This document shows positions 35,563 through 44,325 of a stretch of 64,000 bases of DNA, one piece after another; within the stretch, counting starts at the first letter, position 1, and the number at the start of each line of letters is the position of its first letter. The stretch is from positions 167,459 to 231,458 of the forward strand of contig JALEKJ010000062.1 in NCBI GenBank assembly GCA_022771695.1, written 5' to 3'. The notes beneath the pieces are model-generated. The model worked only from the letters and a program-made list of their open reading frames with translations, was not told where the DNA came from and made no database searches. The translations under genes and the position numbers were made by a program. The DNA is from Roseburia sp. GTDB lineage: Bacteria; Bacillota; Clostridia; Lachnospirales; Lachnospiraceae.

Positions 35563-37581
35563 TTAAATCGTGAACTTTGAAATATGATTTTTTAATGTAT
35601 CTGCGGTAGAAGCAAGTTCCCTGGAATCGTTTCTTACATCCGCGCTGTTCTCAGATACCGTATCTGCCAGCTCCTGAATATTGACTGCAGTCGCCTCAAT
35701 CTCCTCTGCAGATGCTGACTGTTCTTCTGTGATTGCCGCCATATTGCTTGCTACATCATTTACGTTATGTATCTTCTCAATCATGCTCTGTACGATTTCG
35801 TTCGTACGCTCAATACTCTCATAAATGTTATTGAACTGATCAGATGCTGCAAACACCGCCTCTGCGCTTTCGTTAATCTGCTCCATGCTCTGCTCACTTC
35901 TTGTAACAGTGTCACCGATAAGTCTTGTAACAGAATCAATCAATTCGGAAATCTCATCCGCGGACTCCGTAGATGTCTCCGCCAATTTCTTAATCTGTGT
36001 TGCAACAACCGCAAAGCCTCTTCCTGCCTCTCCTGCCCGGGCAGCTTCAATACTTGCATTCAATGCCAACAAATTCGTCTCCTCTGCGATTCCACGAATT
36101 GTGCTGGTAATCTCATCAATCTTAACCGCAGCCGTTCCGACATCTCCAATCGACTTTCCAAGCACCTGCATACCGTCTTTTACTTCATTCATGGAGTTCG
36201 TAACAGATACCATGCCCTCTTTACCTTCTGCTGCTTCTCCGATTGTCGTACTAATATTCTGTAATGCTTCCGTTCCCGCTTCATTCGTCTCTGCCACTAC
36301 CTGTGCCAGAGTCGTCGCGTTCTCCGCAATAACGTTGATGGATTTTACCAGTTCCTCCAAGGTCTGGCGCATCTGCCCCATTGCCTCCGCCTGACCGTTC
36401 GCAGAATCATAAAGATCACTCGATACCTGATCACTCGATTTCGCCTGATCATCAATCTGTTTGGATATCTTGACGATGGATCCTAAGATACCGCGCATGA
36501 CAGTCTGGAACTCCTTCATATTTCCTGCCATGACAGTCACTTCGTCATTACCCTTTACCTCAATATCCGTCGTAAAATCTCCATCCGTAACTGCTACGAT
36601 TGTATTTGTCAGACTCTCTATCGGCTTCGTAATGCGACCAATTACCATTTTCATAATAAGCGTAATGATAATCAGTGTTATGATTCCCACTACGTTTAAA
36701 ATAATCTGCAGTCTTGTCACATCACTATATATGTTTGCTTCCAAGCCTCTTGACACAAGATACCATGTCGTACCCTCAATATTTTCAATATCCACCATGT
36801 ACATGCCTTCGGCAGATGCATAAGATATCTTGCTCAGATTCCCGGCAACGATATCCTGATAAATATTCTCATAAAATGTGTCTCCACATTCCGCTGTTGT
36901 CCGTCCCGTTAACTCTGCCTCTTTGTGTGCAAGAATCATGCCTGTACTTGTATCTATAATAAAGGCATCTCCGTCACCGACTACTTCCATGCCGCTTACA
37001 ACCTCAGCCAAAATTGACAAACTTACATCTGCCGCCACAACTGCGCCCTTGCCGTTAAGTTTCTCCACATACCGGCTCGCTGTAACAATATACTCATTGG
37101 TAAGCGAATCCACATATGGCTCGCCAAATGCGAACTCCGGGTGCCCGACGCCTTCAATATACCAGGTTCCCTGTGTTACATCGCCCTCCGGTTGCCATCC
37201 GGACGCATCCAGCACAGTGCCATCCTCATAGGTGATATAGATACCATTCGGAAAATCCTCATAGGTACCAAGAAACTGTGCCTCATACTTAAGCAATTCC
37301 TCATCACTCATTTTCAAATACTGCATCGTGTCAACTGCCGTTCCAAGCGTCGTCAGATTTTCATTCTGCCATGCCTCTATCTGATTGACACTGGCCTTTC
37401 CTTCTGCCTGTAACAACGCGGTTGTTTTCTCCGCAATCGACGACTTTGAAACAGTAAATGCAAAGAAAATAAGTACAAGAAATGCTACTACCACGGAAGG
37501 CAAAGTATACGTCAGCAACTTTGCTTGAACACCAAACTTCCGCTTTTCTCGCTTTTCACTCTTGTCTTTCGCTCCATCCAT
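35563..37581 (-). CDS. methyl-accepting chemotaxis protein with extracellular Cache-type sensor
   Basis: A 672-residue transmembrane chemoreceptor. TM1 is at ~22-47, a dCache-like sensor lies at ~48-285 ([32 protein letters not shown]), TM2 is at ~290-315, then a HAMP domain and a long signalling coiled coil. The kinase-contacting tip [18 protein letters not shown] is present, as are Gln/Glu-rich methylation helices. Dimeric Cache sensors often bind amino acids or other small metabolites, but the ligand is not predictable here. No CheA/CheW or flagellar genes are in the window. It has a good promoter at 37628-37656. Confidence 0.96.
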   Translation of the reverse strand: MDGAKDKSEKREKRKFGVQAKLLTYTLPSVVVAFLVLIFFAFTVSKSSIAEKTTALLQAEGKASVNQIEAWQNENLTTLGTAVDTMQYLKMSDEELLKYEAQFLGTYEDFPNGIYITYEDGTVLDASGWQPEGDVTQGTWYIEGVGHPEFAFGEPYVDSLTNEYIVTASRYVEKLNGKGAVVAADVSLSILAEVVSGMEVVGDGDAFIIDTSTGMILAHKEAELTGRTTAECGDTFYENIYQDIVAGNLSKISYASAEGMYMVDIENIEGTTWYLVSRGLEANIYSDVTRLQIILNVVGIITLIIITLIMKMVIGRITKPIESLTNTIVAVTDGDFTTDIEVKGNDEVTVMAGNMKEFQTVMRGILGSIVKISKQIDDQAKSSDQVSSDLYDSANGQAEAMGQMRQTLEELVKSINVIAENATTLAQVVAETNEAGTEALQNISTTIGEAAEGKEGMVSVTNSMNEVKDGMQVLGKSIGDVGTAAVKIDEITSTIRGIAEETNLLALNASIEAARAGEAGRGFAVVATQIKKLAETSTESADEISELIDSVTRLIGDTVTRSEQSMEQINESAEAVFAASDQFNNIYESIERTNEIVQSMIEKIHNVNDVASNMAAITEEQSASAEEIEATAVNIQELADTVSENSADVRNDSRELASTADTLKNHISKFTI

Positions 37582-37627
37582 ACTTCCTGTTTCCTTCCTA
37601 CATATTCATTCCAAAATTTCTAGTCCT

Positions 37628-37656
37628 ATTGTACCACTTTCTCCTCGAATGTTCAA
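37628..37656 (-). promoter_or_regulatory. promoter of the chemoreceptor gene
   Basis: On the minus strand TTGAAC (37651-37656) and TACAAT (37628-37633) are 17 bp apart, about 46 bp before the start codon. Confidence 0.72.
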
Positions 37657-37680
37657 AACATTTTATTTCAAGAAGCTTCA

Positions 37681-38541
37681 TCAAATGTACGGATTGTTCT
37701 GTGCCATATTCCGCGCTTCCCGCGGTGTGCAGTCATATCTTTCCTTAAACATACGGTAAAAAAGCTTCTGGTTAAAAAATCCATGCCGCTCCGTAATTTC
37801 CTGTACGCTGTCATCCGTGTGCAAAAGGTCTTGATAGATATGATTGATACGCACCTGATTGACATATTGAATAAACGAGTTTCCGGTATTTTGCTTAAAA
37901 AAGCGGCAAAAGTATTCCTTGTTTAATCCAAGCTCATCCGCTGCATCCTGCAGTGTGATTTCCTCCTGGTAGTGATGTTCCACGTAATCGCAGATTTGCT
38001 CTAAACGCTCCATATTGCCAATCTTTGCTGCAGAAGCAGATTTTGTCACCGGCTCACTGAAGTGCTCAATCAAGCAGGTAAGAATATCTAAAATTAGCGC
38101 GGTACTCTTTAACTGATACGTCTGTTTCTGGTTTACATAAAGAATTGTCAATTCCTTCAGATAGGAACAAAGTTCACTGTAGTACTCGTGCTGTTCCGGT
38201 GTCAGCCATTGCCCCACGCACTGGATTGCCAACAGTTCAGAATCCACCAGAAAGCGGCGCAGCAACTGTCTTGACACATGAATACAGATTCCCATTGTCT
38301 GCGGAAGTTCATAAATTACTTCGTGGATTTTGGCATAATCCATCACAATCGCATCGAGCGGATTCAGTTCATACCGCTTACCATCCATGTTCACCGTTGC
38401 ATGTCCGTTTAAGATATAAAGAATCTCAAGTTCCCTGTGCCAATGAAACGGTGAGTTATGATTCATGGTAACAAATCGGATGTCAAATCCGACATCCGGC
38501 TGTAACTGAACGTTTTCATACGTGTTGCTCTGAATATTCAT
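37681..38541 (-). CDS. AraC family transcriptional regulator
   Basis: A 286-residue regulator with an N-terminal cupin (HWHRELEILYILNG, then PLDAIVMDYAKIHEV) and a C-terminal double helix-turn-helix (~185-286; LQDAADELGLNKEYFCRFFK and VNQVRINHIYQDLL). This is the sugar-sensing AraC type. The start is ATG 38541, nine bases after GGGGGG; ATG 38550 is too close to that site. It is divergent from the 34-residue gene at 38770, which is its most obvious local target, and lies upstream of the chemoreceptor gene. Its ligand is unknown. Confidence 0.93.
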   Translation of the reverse strand: MNIQSNTYENVQLQPDVGFDIRFVTMNHNSPFHWHRELEILYILNGHATVNMDGKRYELNPLDAIVMDYAKIHEVIYELPQTMGICIHVSRQLLRRFLVDSELLAIQCVGQWLTPEQHEYYSELCSYLKELTILYVNQKQTYQLKSTALILDILTCLIEHFSEPVTKSASAAKIGNMERLEQICDYVEHHYQEEITLQDAADELGLNKEYFCRFFKQNTGNSFIQYVNQVRINHIYQDLLHTDDSVQEITERHGFFNQKLFYRMFKERYDCTPREARNMAQNNPYI

Positions 38542-38603
38542 TTCGACCATCCCCCCTTATTCATAGTCATTTTTAACCTCTAATTTATAAGCTTCTCAAC
38601 CAT

Positions 38604-38632
38604 AATATAGCATCTTAGTGTTTTATCTTCAA
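38604..38632 (-). promoter_or_regulatory. promoter of the AraC-type gene
   Basis: On the minus strand TTGAAG (38627-38632) and TATATT (38604-38609) are separated by exactly 17 bp, giving a leader of about 55 bases before the start codon. Confidence 0.65.
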
Positions 38633-38709
38633 TATAGAAAGTCAATATCGCCCAAGTTTTTGCTAATATTGTATCTATCTTACCGCCGCCTTTTCTTGTA
38701 ACATAATTC

Positions 38710-38723
38710 TTGTCAGATGACAA
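38710..38723. promoter_or_regulatory. palindromic site upstream of the 34-residue gene
   Basis: TTGTCA and TGACAA are exact inverted repeats around two bases. It lies about 45 bp before the small gene's start codon, in the divergent spacer. It could be a regulator-binding site. I found no convincing sigma-A promoter for the small gene, which fits activator dependence. Confidence 0.4.
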
Positions 38724-38769
38724 AACCTAACGCAAACAAAAATATTACAAAGTTAAGGAGGAAACATTT

Positions 38770-38874
38770 ATGTTCAAGAAAATTAAATCTTATTTCATGG
38801 AAAACATCGATTCAATCGCAGCAGGCATGGCAGCATTAAATGCAGGAGATAACTACTCATATATTGAGAAGTAA
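38770..38874 (+). CDS. 34-residue peptide gene with strong ribosome binding site
   Basis: The frame reads MFKKIKSYFMENI at the start and NAGDNYSYIEK at the end, 34 residues in all. AAGGAGG lies eight bases before the ATG, the best ribosome site in this part of the window, and a strong terminator begins about 30 bp after the TAA. The peptide has a basic amphipathic front, a small-residue middle (SIAAGMAALNAG) and a Tyr-rich charged end; it has no cysteine, no signal peptide and no clear TM helix. I do not recognise it. Candidates are a signalling peptide, a modified-peptide precursor, or a small regulator. No maturase or transporter gene is adjacent. Confidence 0.72.
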   Translation: MFKKIKSYFMENIDSIAAGMAALNAGDNYSYIEK

Positions 38875-38906
38875 TCGCCGATATGAAAATGTTAACTAAC
38901 TGCAAC

Positions 38907-38967
38907 AAAAAAAGAAGCGTACCGTAGAAATGTTCTTCATTCTCAGTACGCTTCTTTTTATTTTTTC
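38907..38967 (+). terminator. terminator of the 34-residue gene
   Basis: AAAAAGAAGCGTAC, ending at 38922, pairs with GTACGCTTCTTTTT (38946-38959), a 14-bp stem, followed by ATTTTTTC. The loop can form a small inner hairpin. Strong on the plus strand and possibly active on both. Confidence 0.9.
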
Positions 38968-39558
38968 TAAGAGTCTGCCGCATCAAAAAACATAGTTGCT
39001 CATAATTCTTATTATAAACAGTTGTGTTACATCACATTTCCTTGAAACAAATTTCAAAATTTTTTCGAGCAAAATTCGAGAATTTTCTGAACTTGTGGCT
39101 GAAATTATGTGTCGTGTCTCTTCCGCCGACTGAACATGCAGCGAAGAATGTCCGACCGGATGAAGACAAAGTCGAGAACTTTCTAGTGGCGCTAAACAGA
39201 CACCCTTACAGACGTAATAAAACCGCAGTAACAGAAACTCGACACGTCCTAACATTGAAAACATCGTAGGACGTGTCTCAAACAACTGTTACTGCGGTTA
39301 CGTTTTGTTCGGGTGTCTGTATAAGCGCCACACGAAAGACCTCTAAAAATGTCTTCATTCCGGCGGACATTTCTTCGCTTCGTGTACAGGCGTCGGAAAG
39401 ACACGAGTCATAACATCTTTCAGCCGCAAGTTCGTAAAAATTCCGGATTTTGTAAGATAATTTTGAAATTTGGTTTTCAAGGAAATGTGGTACAACAAAA
39501 TTTCTAGTAATAAGAATTATGAGCAGCTAAAATGTCTTTTGATGCGACATCTCCTAGA
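38966..39558. repeat. 593-bp imperfect palindrome (giant hairpin) filling the spacer before carB
   Basis: The two halves are inverted copies along their whole length. Paired blocks from outside in: TCTAAGAG/CTCCTAGA at the ends, GCATCAAAA (38980), AGNTGCTCATAATTCTTATTA (N = T/C), CACATTTCCTTGAAA (39033), AAATTTCAAAATT (39049), GAACTTGNGGCTGAAA (39089), TCGTGTCT, GCGAAGAA, ATGAAGACA, TGGCGCT, ACAGACACCC, AACCGCAGTAACAG, and the central GACACGTCCTA (39241) with TAGGACGTGTC (39267). Mismatched patches lie between blocks. It begins in the terminator tail of the small gene and ends at the base next to the carB stop codon. Open frames of 80-100 codons exist in the left half on both strands but have no ribosome sites. 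It could be a palindromic mobile element or a structured RNA. Confidence 0.9.
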
Positions 39559-42500
39559 TTACATATTCTTCACTTTTGCAATATCCACCGGTGTCAGGGT
39601 ATCCATTGCGGTTTCAAGGCTTAATGCCAACGCGTTTGCCGTATCCATCGCTGTGATACAGTACACACCTGTCTCAATCGCATTACGACGGATTAAGAAT
39701 CCGTCACGTGTCTTATCGCCGTTGCCCTGTGTCGGGGTGTCGATGACAAGGTCTATCTTATGTCCCAAAATCAAGTCCATGACGTTCGGAGACTCCTGCG
39801 TAATCTTGTTGACACGCAGTGCATTGACTCCATGCTCCTGCAAGTATTTTGCAGTGCTTCTGGTTGCGTAGATTTTATATCCGAGTGCCTCAAAACGCTT
39901 CGCCACATCCACTGCTTCCGGCTTATCGGCATCCTTTACCGTCATAATCATCTGCTTATACTTCGGCAGTGTCACGCCTGCGCCAAGGAACGCCTTATAC
40001 AACGCCTCGTTGAAGGTCTTTGCAATACCAAGGCATTCTCCGGTGGACTTCATCTCCGGTCCCAAGGAAATCTCGGCTCCACGTAGCTTCTCGAAAGAGA
40101 ATACCGGCATCTTGATTGCAATATAGTCTGCCGTCGGTGCAAGTCCCGGCTCATAGCCGAGTCCGCGAATCGTATTGCCGATAATCACTTTTGTCGCAAG
40201 GTCTACAATCGGGATACCGGTTACCTTGCTGATGTACGGCACGGTTCTCGAAGAACGTGGGTTTACCTCGATAACATATACTTCCTCATCCATCGCAATA
40301 AACTGGATGTTGATGAGTCCGACTACATGAAGTGCCTTCGCCAAACGCTTCGTGTACTCTACAATCGTTTCTTTAACATGGTCGCTGATGGTTGGTGCCG
40401 GATATACAGAAATACTGTCTCCGGAGTGTACACCGGTACGCTCGATATGCTCCATGATACCCGGGATTAAGATATCGGTACCGTCGCATACTGCGTCAAC
40501 CTCGATTTCTTTTCCCTGCAAGTATTTATCTACGAGAATCGGATGATCCTGTGCAATTCGGTTGATAATTCCGATAAATTCTTCGATTTCCTCATCATTA
40601 AAGGCAATCTTCATACCCTGCCCGCCGAGTACGTAGGAAGGACGGACAAGTACCGGATATCCCAGACGGTTTGCGACTTCCTTCGCTTCCTCTGCCGTAA
40701 ATACGGTTCCGCCGGCAGCTCTCGGAATCTCGGTTTCCTCCAGAATCTTATCAAAGAGCTCTCGATCCTCTGCGGCATCGACATCCTCCGCCTTCGTTCC
40801 AAGGATTTTTACGCCCATCTTCATCAGACTCTCGGTCAGCTTGATCGCCGTCTGTCCGCCGAACTGAACAACCGCTCCGTCCGGTTTTTCCAATTTTACA
40901 ATCGCCTCGACGTCTTCCGGTGTCAACGGCTCAAAATACAGCTTGTCTGCAATATCAAAGTCTGTGGATACCGTCTCCGGGTTATTGTTGACGATGACCG
41001 TCTCCCAGCCCTCTTTTGCAAATGCCCAGGTACAGTGTACAGAGCAGTAATCGAACTCGATACCCTGTCCGATACGGATTGGTCCGGAGCCGAGAACCAA
41101 TACCTTTTTCTTCGGATTGGTCTCCTCCGCCTCGTTCTCACTTCCGAATACGGAATAATAGTACGGTGTAGTCGCCTCGAACTCTGCGGCACAGGTATCT
41201 ACCATTTTATATGCTGCGACAATGCCGTTGTCATAACGCATGTCGTGAATTTCTTTTTCGCTCTTTCCGGTCAACTGTGCAATCACGTTATCCGGGAACT
41301 CGATGCGCTTTGCTTCTCTTAACAGGTCTAAGGTCAGCTCCTCGCTCTTTAAGCGGTTTTCCATCTCAACTAAGATTGCAAGCTTGTCAATAAACCACTC
41401 GTCAATCTTTGTGATGTCATGAATCTGCTCGTAGCTGATACCGCGGCGCAGTGCTTCTGCGATGACCCAGATACGGCGGTCATCTACTTTTTCTAACTGT
41501 GCAAGCAACTCCTCCTTGGAAAGATCCGAAAAATCATAGGATAAAAGACTGTCTACATGCTGCTCCAAGGAACGGATTGCCTTCATCAGCGCGCCCTCAA
41601 AGTTATTGCAGATACTCATAACCTCACCGGTTGCCTTCATCTGCGTGGTCAGTGTACGCTTTGCTGTCAGGAATTTATCAAACGGCAGACGCGGAATCTT
41701 AACAACGCAATAGTCAAGCATCGGTTCAAAGCTTGCGTACGTCTTTCCGGTAATCGCATTCTTGATTTCATCCAGGGTATAGCCCAGCGCAATCTTTGCT
41801 GCAACTTTCGCAATCGGATAACCGGTCGCTTTGGAAGCAAGCGCGGAGGAACGCGATACACGAGGATTTACCTCGATGACGCAATATTCAAAGGTATCCG
41901 GGTGTAATGCGTACTGTACGTTACATCCACCTGTGATATTTAACTCAGAGATGATATTGAGCGCAGAAGTACGAAGCATCTGGTACTCCTTATCACCCAA
42001 GGTCTGGGATGGTGCCACAACGATGGAGTCACCGGTGTGTACGCCGACCGGATCAATGTTCTCCATGTTACATACGGTGATGCAGTTGCCGTTCGCATCA
42101 CGCATTACCTCATACTCGATTTCCTTCCAGCCTGCAATGCAGCGCTCTACAAGCACCTCACCTACACGGCTTAAGCGAAGTCCGTTGGTCAAAATCTCAA
42201 TCAGCTCGGTCTCATTATGTGCGATACCGCCGCCGCTTCCACCGAGGGTGAAAGCCGGACGAAGTACCACCGGATAACCGATGGTGTTCGTGAATTTGAT
42301 ACCATCCTGTACGTTATTTACGACTAAGGATGCCGCACAAGGCTCACCGATTTTTTCCATGGTGTCCTTAAATGCCTGACGGTCCTCTGCCTTAAAAATC
42401 GTCTCGGCAGTCGTACCGATTAACTTCACACCGTATTTATCTAAGATGCCTTTTTCGGAGAGTTCCATACCGAGGTTTAGTCCTGCCTGTCCGCCGAGGG

Positions 42501-42765
42501 TCGGAAGGATGGAATCCGGGCGCTCTTTTGCGATAATCTGCTCTAATACCGGAACCGTCAACGGCTCAATATATACCTGATCTGCGATATCCTTATCCGT
42601 CATGATGGTTGCAGGGTTCGAGTTTACAAGTACTACCTCAACGCCCTCTTCCTTTAAGGAACGGCACGCCTGTGTTCCGGCGTAATCAAACTCTGCAGCC
42701 TGTCCAATGACGATTGGACCGGAACCGATGACTAATACTTTTTTGATTTCTTTATTTCTTGGCAT
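39559..42765 (-). CDS. carB: carbamoyl-phosphate synthase large subunit
   Basis: CarB makes carbamoyl phosphate from bicarbonate, ammonia (delivered by CarA) and two ATP, for pyrimidines and arginine. It shows two homologous ATP-grasp halves: GSGPIVIGQAAEFDYAGTQA at the start and GSGPIRIGQGIEFDYCSVHC in the middle, each with an EVNPR motif (EVNPRVSRSSALASK and EVNPRSSRTVPYIS). A C-terminal MGS-like domain (~930-1068) would carry allosteric control. The start is ATG 42765, right after GGAGGAGATAAA. Length 1068 residues is normal. It is separated from carA by a 178-bp spacer full of hairpins, unusual for this pair. Confidence 0.98.
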   Translation of the reverse strand: MPRNKEIKKVLVIGSGPIVIGQAAEFDYAGTQACRSLKEEGVEVVLVNSNPATIMTDKDIADQVYIEPLTVPVLEQIIAKERPDSILPTLGGQAGLNLGMELSEKGILDKYGVKLIGTTAETIFKAEDRQAFKDTMEKIGEPCAASLVVNNVQDGIKFTNTIGYPVVLRPAFTLGGSGGGIAHNETELIEILTNGLRLSRVGEVLVERCIAGWKEIEYEVMRDANGNCITVCNMENIDPVGVHTGDSIVVAPSQTLGDKEYQMLRTSALNIISELNITGGCNVQYALHPDTFEYCVIEVNPRVSRSSALASKATGYPIAKVAAKIALGYTLDEIKNAITGKTYASFEPMLDYCVVKIPRLPFDKFLTAKRTLTTQMKATGEVMSICNNFEGALMKAIRSLEQHVDSLLSYDFSDLSKEELLAQLEKVDDRRIWVIAEALRRGISYEQIHDITKIDEWFIDKLAILVEMENRLKSEELTLDLLREAKRIEFPDNVIAQLTGKSEKEIHDMRYDNGIVAAYKMVDTCAAEFEATTPYYYSVFGSENEAEETNPKKKVLVLGSGPIRIGQGIEFDYCSVHCTWAFAKEGWETVIVNNNPETVSTDFDIADKLYFEPLTPEDVEAIVKLEKPDGAVVQFGGQTAIKLTESLMKMGVKILGTKAEDVDAAEDRELFDKILEETEIPRAAGGTVFTAEEAKEVANRLGYPVLVRPSYVLGGQGMKIAFNDEEIEEFIGIINRIAQDHPILVDKYLQGKEIEVDAVCDGTDILIPGIMEHIERTGVHSGDSISVYPAPTISDHVKETIVEYTKRLAKALHVVGLINIQFIAMDEEVYVIEVNPRSSRTVPYISKVTGIPIVDLATKVIIGNTIRGLGYEPGLAPTADYIAIKMPVFSFEKLRGAEISLGPEMKSTGECLGIAKTFNEALYKAFLGAGVTLPKYKQMIMTVKDADKPEAVDVAKRFEALGYKIYATRSTAKYLQEHGVNALRVNKITQESPNVMDLILGHKIDLVIDTPTQGNGDKTRDGFLIRRNAIETGVYCITAMDTANALALSLETAMDTLTPVDIAKVKNM

Positions 42766-42791
42766 TTTATCTCCTCCATCTTTCAAAAAAC

Positions 42792-42930
42792 ATTCGAACT
42801 TTCCGCTCGAATTCGCTAATCAAGCAACGCTTGATTATGCTTCTTCTCGCTCGGGCTAATCGCCCAATAGAAAAATTGCAAATCAACTCTTAGCAAATAA
42901 ATTTGCCCAGGTTAATTTTCAATTTTTCTA
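42792..42930 (-). other. array of four hairpins between carA and carB
   Basis: The spacer contains ATTCGA/TCGAAT (42792-42812), a perfect AATCAAGC-AAC-GCTTGATT stem (42818-42836), GGGC/GCCC (42853-42865), and a long A/T-rich hairpin with outer arms TAGAAAAATTG (42868-42878) and CAATTTTTCTA (42920-42930) and inner arms GCAAAT/ATTTGC (42893-42906). Together they cover almost all of the spacer. On a carAB transcript this would be a structured intercistronic region that may tune the subunit ratio, a site of processing, or a small inserted repeat. Confidence 0.7.
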
Positions 42931-42943
42931 CCGTTCTCACTAG

Positions 42944-44017
42944 TTACGACATCATAGCAATAAATCTGTCAAACAGGTACGCAGAATCCTGTGGTCCCGG
43001 ACAAGCCTCCGGATGAAACTGTACCGTAAAAATGTTTTTGCCGACATATTCTAATCCCTCATTCGTTCCGTCATTGACATTGACGAATGCAGGCTTTGCA
43101 ATCTTCGGATCAAGTGTCGCGGTATCTACCACGTAGCCATGATTCTGGGAAGAGATATAAACACGGTTTGTTGCAAGGTCTTTCACCGGATGATTTCCGC
43201 CGCGATGACCGTACTTCATTTTATGTGTATCTGCACCGGTCGCAAGTGCCATCAACTGATGTCCGAGGCAGATTGCAAAAATCGGAGTATCGGATTCATA
43301 AAGTTTTTTAATCTCTGCAATGATATCCTTGCACTCCTTCGGGTCTCCCGGGCCGTTGCTCAGCATAATGCCGTCCGGATTTGCCGCTAAAATTTCTTCT
43401 GCTGTGGTATGTGCCGGATAAATCGTCACCTCACAGCCACGTTTTACCAAGGACTGAGCGATATTGTTCTTCGCACCGAAGTCAAGCAGTGCCACTTTCT
43501 TTGCGGCTGCGCCTCCGTTTGCTCTTAATACCTTTTTCTCGCTACAAGTTACCTTATCAACCACATTTCCTGTGGTATAGGCTTTTAACCGCGGAAGGAT
43601 TGCTTCTATACTATAGTTCTCGTCCGTGGTAATCATACCGTTCATCGTGCCCTTCTCGCGAAGAATCTTGGTCAGTGCACGGGTATCGATTCCAGCAATG
43701 CCGGGAATGTCATGCTTGCTTAAGAAGTCCTGAATCGTTCCCTCACAACGGAAATTGCTCGGCATTCTGGAAAGTTCTCTCACAATATAGCCGTCCGGCC
43801 ACGGACGTCCCGATTCCATATCCGGCGTGATTCCGTAGTTTCCGATTAAAGGATAGGTCATCACAACTGCCTGTCCGGCATAAGAAGGGTCTGTCAGAAC
43901 CTCTAAATATCCGGTCATCGACGTATTGAATACGATTTCGCTGATAACTTCTCTCGTGGAACCAATGCTGGTCCCGGTGAATACAGTTCCGTCTTCGAGT
44001 ATCAAAAATGCTTTCAT
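42944..44017 (-). CDS. carA: carbamoyl-phosphate synthase small subunit
   Basis: CarA is the glutaminase that supplies ammonia to CarB. The N-terminal domain starts MKAFLILEDGTVFTG, with the typical TGYLEVLTDPSYAGQ; the class I glutaminase half has the nucleophile in AICLGHQLMA, the LSNGPGDPKE loop and the histidine/glutamate pair in VQFHPEACPGPQD. I start at ATG 44017 (357 residues), just after AGGGAGAGA; the frame continues upstream through the leader hairpin to 44089 but does not fit the family. A T-rich attenuator-like hairpin precedes it. Confidence 0.97.
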   Translation of the reverse strand: MKAFLILEDGTVFTGTSIGSTREVISEIVFNTSMTGYLEVLTDPSYAGQAVVMTYPLIGNYGITPDMESGRPWPDGYIVRELSRMPSNFRCEGTIQDFLSKHDIPGIAGIDTRALTKILREKGTMNGMITTDENYSIEAILPRLKAYTTGNVVDKVTCSEKKVLRANGGAAAKKVALLDFGAKNNIAQSLVKRGCEVTIYPAHTTAEEILAANPDGIMLSNGPGDPKECKDIIAEIKKLYESDTPIFAICLGHQLMALATGADTHKMKYGHRGGNHPVKDLATNRVYISSQNHGYVVDTATLDPKIAKPAFVNVNDGTNEGLEYVGKNIFTVQFHPEACPGPQDSAYLFDRFIAMMS

Positions 44018-44044
44018 TCTCTCCCTGTCCTTTCTTCCCTGCTC

Positions 44045-44085
44045 TGCTTTTATTCCAAAAAAAAAAACGTCGCCGTTTTTCTTCT
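44045..44085 (-). promoter_or_regulatory. candidate transcription attenuator in the carA leader
   Basis: On the minus strand AAAAACG-GCGA-CGTTTTT is a stem with a GNRA-type loop, followed by an unbroken run that makes 11 T in total (A11 at 44057-44067 on the plus strand). It lies about 40 bp before the carA start. Such a stem plus T tract could stop transcription when UTP is plentiful, or allow slippage. No PyrR anti-anti-terminator sequence was recognised. Confidence 0.55.
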
Positions 44086-44192
44086 CCATGGAATACAGAC
44101 TACTTCGTCCGATTCTTCACTATATAGGCAGTCTAAATGCCATTGTTATGCCTAGATGCCGCGTCTATCTACTCGGTATCTAAATTGTAAAA

Positions 44193-44221
44193 AGTTTATC
44201 ATATCATCATATATTTTTCAA
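44193..44221 (-). promoter_or_regulatory. possible promoter of carAB
   Basis: On the minus strand TTGAAA (44216-44221) and TAAACT (44193-44198) are 17 bp apart. The -10 match is only moderate. It would give a leader of about 170 bases containing the attenuator-like hairpin. Confidence 0.45.
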
Positions 44222-44230
44222 CCTTTTTCG

Positions 44231-44275
44231 CAAAACAAAAAATACCGAGATTTCGGATGAAAAATCCCGGCATTT
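44231..44275 (-). terminator. terminator after the GNAT gene
   Basis: On the minus strand ATGCCGGGATTT pairs with AAATCTCGGTAT (12 bp with two G-U pairs, 8-base loop) and is followed by TTTTTTGTTTTG. It separates the acetyltransferase gene from carAB. Confidence 0.88.
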
Positions 44276-44325
44276 TATACATTATGGACAAATCAGAAAA
44301 AACGTATGTTTTTGCACATTTTTCC

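Noticed and set aside
38983..39285. A 100-codon minus-strand frame and an 81-codon plus-strand frame in the left half of the giant palindrome
   Set aside because: No ribosome binding sites, no homologous intact frame in the right half, and the sequence is better explained as inverted-repeat DNA.
44018..44089. An N-terminal extension of carA by 24 codons
   Set aside because: It would translate through the leader hairpin and T tract, and the family start with a ribosome site is at 44017.
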